A DNA stretch of 64,000 nucleotides from Patagioenas fasciata (Eukaryota; Chordata; Aves; Columbiformes; Columbidae): assembly GCF_037038585.1 (NCBI RefSeq), contig NC_092560.1, forward strand, positions 55,588,049-55,652,048, written 5' to 3'. A program made the translations under genes and the position numbers. Numbering within the stretch: the stretch's first letter is position 1; the number at the start of each line of letters is the position of its first letter. Positions 41,001 to 53,000 of this stretch are shown one piece after another. The notes under the pieces are model-generated. The model saw nothing but the letters and a program-made list of their open reading frames with translations. It was not told the DNA's origin and did not search any database.

Positions 41001-44000
41001 CCAAGCCTGACAGTGTTCAAGAAGAGACTGGACAATGCCCTCAGACATGTGGTGTGAACTGTGGGGTTGACCTGTACAGGGACAGGAGTTGGGCTCGATG
41101 ATCCTTGCGGGTCCCTCCAAACTCAGGACATTCTACGATCCGTTGCCAAAGCCAAGGAAGAGGCACAACAGCAGAAGAATCAAGTCATTTCAGCCATAAT
41201 GATCTCATACAGAAAGCAGAAGTTCATGTAAAGGGCGAAATATCACCCAAATGTCTTTGTCTACCATAATCCACGCTGAAATGCACGACTCACATGAGCA
41301 AAGGAAGCAGAATAGACACGGCCATGTTTTTGAGAGTCCTTCTTCCGAATTCTGCCAAAAGAAACTTGTATTTCTGAAGTTTTTAAAAAAATGTTTTTGA
41401 ACATATATAACTAGCTTTTTTCATTTGGAATCTGTAAAACACCCAACAGTCCTTCAATTTTCCAACTTCAGCTAGCTAAAATTACCTAGATGGAGGGGAA
41501 TTTTTTTAAATTTTTTGTTTTGTTTTTTGTTTTGTTTTCTTTTTTAAAGACAGACAAAAAATTAACGATCTTCAATTCTATCAGAGTCGATACCTCTTAC
41601 AATATCTAAAGTAAGAAATGAGCAGGATGTGTGAAATTGGTCCATGAGCCACTTCAGACAAATCCTGCATCAGTTACAACCCAGAACAGGAACTGCATTG
41701 GGTTCTTTTTTTTTGAGACCATTCAACCAATAGGAAAACTAATTGTTCTTTAGACGTAACTATTTAGTTTCATGTTTTAGTTTTTTGTATTATTTAACAT
41801 AATGGTTGATATAAAGGAATGTAAAATATATGAGATGTAATTTCCTTAAAGGAAACCACTGCATAGTCTTGAACAGTTCTCAGGATGACTAGGGAAGTAT
41901 CCTGGATATGGGGGAGTGAGCAGTAAGAGTAATTAAAAAATATTATCTAGGTCATACGCAGGCAGGTGAGTGTAAGAACAAAAATGAAGAATTACTTCAA
42001 ACAGGAAATTATCGCTTAGCTAAGCTGTAACACCTATAGGCTATTTATGCCAATATTTACTTGGCTAAAGAAATAATTAAAAATTATTTATTTCAAGATG
42101 TGCTGTGTGAAAGAGACAAATGTTAATAGGTCTCCCTTCTTGCAAAATGCCAAAATTAACACATTTAGAAAGACTGAAGGTCCATGAGATATCAGACAGC
42201 ATGGGAATCTAGAGAAACCAGTACAGTGGCCAGATAAACAAAAGCTGGTTCCTAGCAAGTTGATTCTATGTATCTTATGTGGCTTTAGATTCTTCACTAT
42301 TCACTGCAACATTTAGTGAACTGTTCAAACTATAAAAACAATAAGAAATATACTCAATATGAATGTATTTCAAACTCAAAGCAGTTTCCCAAATTTCAAA
42401 CGGAATAACTAATTGGCCTTCTAGAAATTGATCCAAAACTAAATCAAATTGTACAGCTTTCAGCAGCTACTGCCTGCTATTTTATGGGACAGGATGGGTG
42501 TGCTCTTGGCATTAGCAACAGATAGCTTCTAAAAATTTTACAAAAAGAGAAAAACAATTAGTCCATTTCCTGAAAACTACTACAGACAATACCCATATGG
42601 AAAATACAAAAGCTATTCCTTCCTTAAAAATGCAAACATTCTTTACACGAGATATTTCCTTTATCTCGAGATCTGATGTTTTGTTTTAAACCCTCCCTTT
42701 CTCATTAAATTGTCTGAATATGAAATGTTGATTTATAAGAAAATACTTAATTGTAGGAATTCTTGTAGTGATACTGGTTGTGCTATTAACCACTTCTTGT
42801 CACCAAGGATCTCAGCTACTCTAAGGCAGTCTCAGAATTCACAGAGCATCAGGCCAGAGAGAGAAGTAGGTGTACCAAACAGCTCAGAACAAACTCAAGT
42901 GGAAAATCAGCTACAAATCGGTATTAATTTTGCTTTTAAAGTTTGTTACGATAATGTGATATTTACATATTTTTAATAATATGCTATACTTTAGTCACTG
43001 TTTGTCCAATAACTAATTCCCAAACAGGGAAACTGCACATTACAAAGGACAAAGGTAAAAAGTTTGAAGAAAGCTGTTTAGTCTGTTTTATCATATTTTG
43101 CTGGTTTTTATACTACTGGTATGGTTTTTTTGCTGGTTTTTATACTACTACTATACTACTAGTCAGCTGATCGGAGCCAGCGCAGCGAGAGCCAGAGCCG
43201 GCGAGGTTCAGTCGACTACGAGGTTTAGCCGAGATTAGAAAGCCCAGAGGGAAACGTACAGGGACAGCGTGACTCCCGGCGGTCCCGATCCCCCCGAAGC
43301 CCCGGTAGCCATTGCGAGAGAGCGGCTGACGTGGCGGGGGGCGTTCCCACGGTGGCGGCGGGAGGTTTAAAAGCGGCTGAAACTCGAGACTAGCATTGAG
43401 TCAGCTGATCGGAGCCAGCGCAGCGAGAGCCAGAGCCGGCGAGGTTCAGTCGACTACGAGGTTTAGCCGAGATTAGAAAGCCCAGAGGGAAACGTACAGG
43501 GACAGCGTGACTCCCGGCGGTCCCGATCCCCCCGAAGCCCCGGTAGCCATTGCGAGAGAGCGGCTGACGTGGCGGGGGGCGTTCCCACGGTGACGGCGAC
43601 CACACCTCCTCCTCTTGCCTTGAAAAAACCTTTGGGAGGGCAGCGACTAGTCGCTGCCCACCAGGTGCAGAGAGGAGCAACTAGCTAGCGCAGCGGGTGT
43701 GGCAGCTAGCGCAGCGGGTTGCAGAGAGCACTTGTTTTTCATTCCCACCGACTTATTGCCAGCGTCCCAGACTGCTGATGACCATGGTCGCCTCCAGAAG
43801 GAGAGCATGTCTCAAAAAGACTGTGGCAACGCAGACTGAAGTTCTGTCCCAAACGGTGGCTGTTCAGGTCTCCGGCTGCAAGGAGTGCCAGAGCCTGCTG
43901 CTGCCGGAGGAGGGAGGCCAGCACTCCACTTGTGTGAGGTGTGAGCAGGTGCAAGATCTGCTCGACATGGTTGTGAAGCTTAAGGAGGAGGTTGAGACGC

Positions 44001-47000
44001 TGAGGTCCATCAGGGAGTGCGAAAGGGAGATCGACTGGTGGAGTAACACCCTTACGTGCCGGTCGGAAAGGCCCCAGGGAGGTACCCCCGAAAAGGAGAT
44101 GGACCTCCTGCCCTCCCGGACAGAGGCGGAGGTCCTGAGACAGCCCCACCCTTGTCGCTGTCGGGCAGAGGTAAATGACCTAAAAAAAGATGAGGGTTGG
44201 AAGCTTATTCCAGTTCGGCATCACAGGCAGCCCCACTCCCTGCCTGATTTGCCTCCCCAGGTGCCCCTCCGTAATAGGTTTGAGGCCCTGGATCTTGAAG
44301 AAGAGGTAGGTGAGGAGGTGGTGCCAAGCCTGCCTACAAGATCACATAGGAAGAGGCGGTTGACTACACAACTGAAGACTACCTCTGATAAGAAAGATAG
44401 AAGGGTGATTGTAATAGGAAATTCCCTTCTGAAAGGAACAGAGGGCCCAATATGCAGGGTTGACCCTCATCTTAGGGAAGTCTGTAGTCTACCTGGAGCC
44501 CGGATCAAGGATATTGCTAGAGAGCTCCCCAGACTGGTGCAACCGACAGACTACTACCCGCTGCTGGTCTTCCAGACAGATGGGGAGGAAGTTGCTTCCC
44601 GTAGTCTGAGGGGAATGAAGAATGACTTCAAGGTCTTGGGAAGGATGGTGAAAGATTCAGGGGCTCAAGTGATCTTCTCTTCACTCCTTCCCTCTTCAAG
44701 TGACGATGTGGGGTGGAATGGGAAAATTCAATCTCTAAATGGTTGGCTCCAAGACTGGTGCTACAGGCAGGGCTTTGGTTTTTTTGATAATGGCTGGTTT
44801 TATAAGACTCCAGTCCGGACAGTGTTATGCAGGAAAGGCTTATCTCGCAGAGGCAAAAGGATGCTGGGGCAGGAATTAGCTGGGCTCATTTGGAGAGCTT
44901 TAAACTAGGCTCGAAGGGGGATGGGGTTGTAGTTGGGCTTGCCCCAGAGGGGCAGCATTCTAAAACAGATGAGGACCGGGTGGCCTCCTGTGCCCCTAGG
45001 GAGAAATTGGTGTGCTCTACTCGCTCCCTGAAATGCCTGTACACCAATGCGCGCAGCATGGGGAATAAGCAGGAGGAGTTAGAATCCTATGTTCGGTCGG
45101 GAGATTATGATCTGGTGGCAATTTGGGACAGTTCACATGACTGGAATGTGGTCATGGATGGCTATGCCCTTTTCAGGAAAGACAGGCCAGCCAGGCGTGG
45201 TGGTGGAGTTGCTCTCTATGTGAGAGAGCAACTGCAATGTACTAAATTCTGCCCAGGAGCAGATGAGGAACGAGTTGAGAGTGTATGGGTCAGGATCAAG
45301 GGACAGGCTGGTAGGGGTGATACTGTTGTAGGTGTCTATTACAGGCCACCAGATCAGGCTGAGGAAGTTGATGAGGCCTTCTATGCGCAGCTGAGAGTGG
45401 CCTCACAGTCACAGGCCCTGGTTGTTGTGGGTGATTTTAACTTCCCTGATGTTTGCTGGAAGGACCATTCAGCCAGCCAGCCACAGTCCAGGAGGTTCCT
45501 CCAGTGCATTGATGATAACTTCCTCATGCAGATGGTGGAGGAGCCCACCAGGAGAGGTGCACTGCTGGATCTCATCCTCACTAACAAAGAGGGTCTGGTT
45601 GAAGCAGTAAAGGTTGAGGGCTGCCTGGGTTGCAGTGACCACGAGATGGTGGAGTTCAGCATCTCGTGTGGCAGGAACAGAATAGCAAGTAGAATTGCAA
45701 CCCTGGACTTTGGCAGGGCTAATTTCGGCCTTTTCAAGCAACTGCTGAGGGAAACCCCATGGGCAAGACTGCTTGAAGGAAAAGGGGCCCAAGAGAGCTG
45801 GATTGCATTCAGAGATTGCTTCTTCCATGCTCAGGATCAGAGCATCCCCACACGTAGGAAGTCGAGGAAGGGAGCCAGAAGGCCTGCGTGGTTGAATAGG
45901 GATCTGTTGGGTATGCTCAAGCAGAAGAGGCGAGTTTACAGGTCATGGAAGCAGGGACTGGCCACTTGGGAGGAATATAAGGCTGCTGTTAGAGGATGCA
46001 GGAAGGCAGCTAGGGTAGCCAAGGCCTCCTTAGAATTACAGCTGGCGAGAGGGGTCAAGGACAGCAAGAAGAACTTTTTCAAATACATAGCAGATAAAAC
46101 TAATACCAGAGGCAATGTAGGCCCACTGATGAATGAGGTGGGTGCCCTGGTGGCAGAAGACACAGAGAAGGCAGAATTGCTGAATGCCGCCTTTGTCTCT
46201 GTCTACTCCGCTGGAGGATGTCCTGGGGAACCCTGTACCCCTGAGACCCCGGATGAAGCCAGGTTAATGGAGGAGTTTGCTTTAGTCGATGAAGACTGGG
46301 TTAGGGAACAATTAAGTAGTCTGGACGTCCATAAATCCATGGGTCCAGATGGGATGCATCCGCAGGTGCTGAGGGAGCTGGCTGAAGTCATTGCTAGACC
46401 GCTATCCATCATTTTTGCCAAGTCTTGGGAAACGGGAGAGGTGCCCGAGGATTGGAGGAAAGCAAATGTCACTCCAGTCTTTAAAAAGGGCAAGAAGGAG
46501 GACCCGGGTAATTATAGACCGGTCAGCCTCACCTCTGTCCCTGGGAAAGTAATGGAACAGCTTATCCTTGGTGCCATCTCAAGGCACATCAGGGATAAGA
46601 GGGTCATTAGGGGCAGTCAGCATGGCTTTACCAAGGGTAAGTCATGCTTGACCAACCTCATAGCCTTTTATGAGAATGTAACAAGGTGGATGGATGATGG
46701 CAGAGCGGTGGATGTGGTCTACCTTGACTTCAGTAAAGCCTTTGACACAGTCCCTCACAGCATCCTCACAGCTAAATTGAGGAGGTGTGGTCTCGACAAT
46801 AGAGTAGTGAGGTGGGTTGCAAACTGGCTTAAAGAGAGAAGCCAGAGAGTGGTGGTCAATGGTGCGGAGTCCAGTTGGAGGCCAGTATCTAGTGGAGTGC
46901 CTCAGGGGTCAGTACTGGGGCCAATATTATTCAATATATTCATTAATGATTTAGACGAGGGAATTGAGTGTACTATCAGCAAGTTTGCTGATGACACTAA

Positions 47001-50000
47001 GCTGGGAGGAGTGGCTGACACGCCAGAAGGCTGTGCCGCCATCCAGCGGGACCTGGACAGGCTGGAGAGTTGGGCGGGGGATAATCTGATGGAATTTAAC
47101 AAGGGAAAGTGTAGAGTCCTGCATCTGGGCAGGAACAATCCCAAGTTCCAGTATAGGTTGGGGCATGACCTATTAGAGAGCAGTGTAGGGGAAAGGGACC
47201 TGGGGGTCCTGGTGGACAACAGGATGACCATGAGCCAGCACTGTGCCCTTGTGGCCAGGAAGGCTAATGGCATCCTTGGGTGTATTACAAGGGGGGTGGT
47301 CAGTAGATCGAGAGAGGTCCTCCTTCCCCTCTACTCCGCCCTGGTGAGACCCCATCTGGAATATTGTGTTCAGTTCTGGGCCCCTCAGTTCAAGAAGGAC
47401 AGGGAACTGCTGGAGAGGGTCCAGCGTAGGGCAACAAAGATGATTAAGGGAGTGGAGCATCTCCCTTATGAAGAAAGGCTGAGGGAGCTGGGGCTCTTTA
47501 GTTTGGAGAAGAGGAGACTGAGGGGTGACCTTATTAATGTTTATAAATATATAAAGGGTGAGTGCCATGAGGATGGAGTCAGGCTCTTCTCAGTGGCAAA
47601 CAATGATAGGACAAGGGGCAATGGGATCAAGCTGGAACACAAGAGGTTCCACTTAAATTTGAGAAAGAACTTCTTCTCAGTGAGGGTAACAGAGCACTGG
47701 AACAGGCTACCCAGGGAGGTTGTGGAGTCTCCTTCCCTGGAGACATTCAAAGCCCGCCTGGACACATTCCTGTGCGACCTCACCTAGGCGTTCCTGCTCC
47801 AGCAGGGGGATTGGACTAGATGATCTTTTGAGGTCCCTTCCAATCCCAAACATACTGTGATACTGTGATACTGTGTAAAACAATCAATTTTAGGGTAGAC
47901 TGTATTTAGTAGAGTTTTAGGCAAGACTTCTGAATTTTTTTATACAGGCCACAAACTAAAGCAAGATACCAGCAGCAATCAACCTCTTATCACTGCAGTT
48001 TGTTTTCTGCTGCAGAGCAGCTGCATTTAGTGACAAAGTACTTTGCCATCTCTTGGTAAAACTTGTAAACAAGCCTTACAGGTCTTAGGGGAAATGATAA
48101 TTTGTTCCTGACCAGTCCATACTAACAATTAGGTGTAGGAGAATAATGGAGATTGTGAGCAAGGGAAGTTCATTGAGTGCATCCTCTTGCCAATGCTATG
48201 ATGAGACAAACAATTAAGGAAATCATGGTACTATATATAACATTCTGAATGATGCAGACTCCGATATGCAGACCAAGACCAAAGCTACATTTTTCACTCA
48301 TATCATTAGAACTGCACTGCTATCTGTCAGGCAAACTAAACAAATATAAGGCCAAACATGGATGACAACTGCAAAGTCATAATTCAAAGAGCTCCTTTTA
48401 ATACTAATAGTCTATTAAACATGTGTGTGAGCACACTTTTGAATAGAGGAATGAAAAAAAGGAGGGGAAGATGCCTTCAGAGTATCACCTCTATAAAGGC
48501 GGATGTGCAAGTTAGTTATGTACCTAATTCTGACTTCATAAACAAGGATGTAACTCTCTCTGAAGGAGAATATAACATTTTATTAGGCATTTTCTTGCCA
48601 TCTCCTAATATTACATATAGACAGCTTCTTCAATGGAAAATTAAATTTCTAACAAAGTAACTAAAACAAATGACACAGGCAAATCTTCTGTAAGAACCTA
48701 ATGAAGATTTATAACAGCATACTGTAAGTACTTATATTCACAGAATGCCAATTATCTAATTGACAGAACTCATACTGGCTGACATATCAGATTTGATATA
48801 CAGTGAGAAAAAACAGACATTCATTTATTATTATTAGAAATGAGCAGAGCAACCTGCAGAACCTCTTGGGCTCCTAATCTTTTCCTCAAAATAAATTCCT
48901 CAGACAAACACATTTGAATTAAAGTGGAAAAAATAACACTGGCATCTCGAAATACTACTTGTGTGTCACAAATCAAAAAGGAAATAGACAAGATCAATTA
49001 AAATGCTTTGTGTTTCAAGCTAAGTAGAGTCTCCTCTACTTTGGAGTGGTACTACTCTACACTGGTAGATCCACCAAGAATGAACCCATCCTCAAGCACC
49101 AAAATTAGTGGACTGTTTTGGAAAGTGCTGACTTTGAGTAAAAGCAAACTTAGCAACCTTCCATTCAAGAATTATATACGTAGCACCAATAACACTTATT
49201 AGCAAAAGGGGAGTGATAAGCTTTGAACATAGTGTCAAATGCTACTCGTGCTTACAGTTAGGTATCAAAACAAGCTAAGTTAATCACTGACAGAACATCT
49301 TTCCAAATCCTGTTTGTGTTTCCTATTAGAGACTAAAATATTCATAGAATCATTTTGGTTGGAAGAGATCCTTAAGATCATCGAGTCCATCCATAATGTA
49401 AATTGGGCACTAAACCATGTACCTAAGAACCTCATATACACATCTTTTAAACACCTACGGGACTGTGACTCCAGCACTTTCGTGACCAGCCTGTTCTGGT
49501 GCTTCACAACTCTTTTCATGAAGAAACCTCCCTGGCGCGACTTGTGGCCATTTCTTCTTGTCCTATCACTTGCTACTTGGGAGAAGAGACCAACAACCTC
49601 CATGCTATTACCTCCGTTCAGGTGATTGTAGACAGTGATAAGGTCTCCCCTCAGCCTCCTTTTCTCCAGGCTAAAGAAACCCAGCTCCCTCAGCCGCTCC
49701 TCGTCAGACTTGTACTCCAAGCTCCTTACCAGCTTCATCACCTCCTTTGTACTCTCTCCAGCACCTCAATGTCTTTCTTACAGTGGGGGTCCCAAAACTG
49801 AACACAGGATTCAAGGTGGGGCCTCATAAGTGTCGAGTACAGTGGCGCAGTCACTTCTCTACACCTGCTGGCCACACTATTCCTGTCATAAGCCAGGATG
49901 CTCTTGGCCTTTTTGACCACCTGGGCACACTGCTGGCTAATGTTCAGCTGGCTGTAGATCAACACCCTCAGATCCCTCTCTGCCAGGGAGCTTTCCAGCC

Positions 50001-53000
50001 ACTCTTCCCCGAGCCTGTAGCACTGCCTGGGGTTGTTGTGACCCAAGAGCAGGACTCGGCACTTGGCCTTGTTGAACCTCATACAACTGGACTAAGCCCA
50101 TCGATGCAGTCAGTCCAGATCCCTCTGTATGGCCTTCCTACCCTCCCGCATATCACCACTCCCAACATCCCTATCACTCTTAAGCAATTTCAGTATTGTT
50201 TGTGTTTTAACAAGAGACACAAGTAATGAACGGAGGAATAAAAAAAGAAAACTACTTTGCTAAATAATCATTAAAAGCTTGCAATATTCCAAAGTAAGCA
50301 CATTACAAAACACTGTAATGCTGACATTATACAAAGTGACAGAAGTGCAGTAAGCACGCTGATTATTTCCAGATATACATAGCTACAAGAATGGGAATAG
50401 GTACAATCTTAGCTGCTTTGGTCTCATGAAATACAAAGAATGCTGAAGATGTGTGTCTCAAAATGCAGCACCTAAGATAGTGGTGGTGGCCCATGTCCTT
50501 TCCACAATGGCCTAAAGAGAAGTTAGGCTGCTGATCCTAACCACGTTCACTAGGCACTATCTTGGGGACCAAGCGCATAACTAATAAAACCCAACCCAAT
50601 ATCTGCTGTACTGTACTAGAATCATGGAGTAGAATACCAGGTTGGAAGGGACCACAAGGATCATCTGATCCAAACTTCCTTGGCAGAAGCGCAGTCTAGA
50701 CTAGGTGGCCCAGCACCAGTACTCTTCAAGCTGTAAGTTCACAAATAAGCCATGACAAATGGCTTGTAGACAAACTGGATTATGACTGAACAAGACCAGG
50801 AAATTATGACATCTGTGAATGTATTCATCCAGGTTGTCATCACATCTCATGTCTCACACCCTAGTTCAGACATTATTCTCTTCCAAACTTCAAGTCCTTT
50901 CACATTTTTCAAAAAACCCTCACTGTGTCTAAGCATACTTCCCTCATGTACTTAGCATGGGGACACTATTACTCCTTAAGTATATCCTAACTGCCTAAAT
51001 CTTGTTACTGGACCCTACTATTATATGCTTCAGTTTAAAGACAAAGGTCTTCATTTTAAGAAGTACCAAGAGCTTTTAATAAATGAATGAAAATGCACAT
51101 GTATAGATATGAGCAGCAAACAGGCATTAAGAGTATGAAATGTGAAAAATAATATGCATATATATGCATACGTCGGTCAGACACAAAAAATGCTAACGCT
51201 GACAGGCCAGAGCCAGGTAGCAAATGCTCAAAATTAGGTAGTATTTAGTTTATCCAAAAACCCCAAGTTACACCAGGAAATTATAGCTAAGTGAAAATGT
51301 GCTGCAACACACTAATCAGGAAAGAAACTCCTACTGTTCTTTTTTTTTAACACAGACTCTAAAGACTAACACAATATGCAGCTGTCTGTAGAAAGACAGA
51401 CAGAATGGCGGACTGAAGGACCATATGCATTTAATGATAAAATACAATGATACTATTGATACTGAAGATGTTATTGCATGTATCTCTGGATGATATTGCC
51501 TACACAAGCAAGCTATAGTTTGCTAATAAACTGTCACTTTATAACCTGCCTAGTTCAACTAACTGGCCTGAGAACCACTGTGCTCTAGAGTGGTTCCCAT
51601 CTTATCTGTTCTAAAATCCTTCACTTGTGACACTGTCAGAGGCACAAGATATGAAACAGGAAATTATTTCTGTCATACTGGTTTTAAATGAGTAATAATA
51701 GAAGCTTTAGCTTCCCATAAAAATGGGAAAGTCCCAAGTCCACATACATACAGGTATAAACATGAGCCCTAACTAGAAAAGTACCTAAAAACAATGAAAT
51801 AATACTATACAATTTAGAGGGAGAATACAAAAGGCCACTCCTTAATACCTTCCCCAACATTTTATCCATAAAGCAACTCAGAGGGAAAAATGTGAGTATC
51901 TTTTTCTATTCCCTCTCTTTCTAAAATAACTTGATGCTCTTGGGACAGCTCCAGCTGTAGGTTAGAGGAAACAACTGGCAAAAAGAGCAAAGTCCTCAGG
52001 AAGTGCAAGACACAGTGCAGATGACTGTCTTCCCTACAGCAGAATCTTGAAAATCTGAGCTTGCTACTGGTACCACCCCGACCATTTTACAGGAGCAAGC
52101 TGAGGGTAGAACGGCACCCTCAGCTTGGCCTTCCCAAGTGAATCCATCTCATAGCCATTCTCAGGAAACAAAATTCTGTTCTGTTTCTACAGCTGAGAAA
52201 TCTTGAACAGGCTGTGGATGTCCAAAATAATATCTAATCAGGAAACTTGTTAGTGAGGTACTCCAACAGGAAAAATTACTTAAGCTTTTATTGAAAACAT
52301 TGTATACACGGGTCAAAATATTTTGTTTAAATACTGTATTATACTTAAAACATATTTTCTTAAACTTTGCAAATGGACTTGCACAAGAAGACTGCTTTTA
52401 AAAAAATTGATTTTTAACACAAACTTCATATGGGAGATGCAGCAAGTATATACAATATAATCCCTATAAAATTGGAAAAACAGAGTGACTCACATTGTTC
52501 CATAGCAGAAGGAACAATCACTTGACAGAATCAACTTCACACATTCTGTCTGAAGGTATGTTTGGCCCTGGCAGTCTGTCAGTTGTATAGCAAAATTTTC
52601 ATAGCTTTGACATAAATACGTCCACTAAAGAGAAGCTTCTTTATTTAAGAAGCAGCTTTCTTAAATGATTTAAGTATATGAAAAATAAAGCTGTGATTTG
52701 CAGAAGCTTTTATTATGTTAAGGACTGCCAGAAATATTTGGCTCTTACAGGAGGAAACTGAAGCAGCTGAAGGTAGTTCAAAATAACACAGTTATCTAAA
52801 GCAATATCTGTTTTCCTTCCTCTCTTTAAAAGAAACTTCACAGGAAGACAGACATGTAGCTCAGCACCTTAAATTTTAGACAACACCTCTTTGAGAACAT
52901 TTCAAATATACTCATAAGTAATATAACATTGTTACATTTACTGAAAAAGAAAACAAAACAAATGCTGTTTCATAAAGAAGCTGCTTGGTTCACCTTTGGC

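Larger units (their letters stand above)
43162..47875 (+). mobile_element. Near full-length CR1 LINE (4.7 kb)
   Basis: A CR1 non-LTR retrotransposon with a G+C-rich 5' UTR, ORF1, ORF2, a short 3' UTR and three ATACTGTG octamers at the very end (47852-47875). Both frames are open from end to end. This is rare, since most CR1 copies are 5'-truncated and broken. It is antisense to both IPO11 and LRRC70. No target duplication is visible, as is usual for CR1. Catalytic residues appear to be missing in both proteins. Confidence 0.93.

Noticed and set aside
43697-43783. Longer CR1 ORF1 start
   Set aside because: The upstream start is a GTG codon. The ATG at 43784 has an excellent context and fits the usual ORF1 N terminus.
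49280-49829. Several 60-150-codon frames on both strands
   Set aside because: They are pieces of a decayed minus-strand CR1 ORF2 and their shadows.
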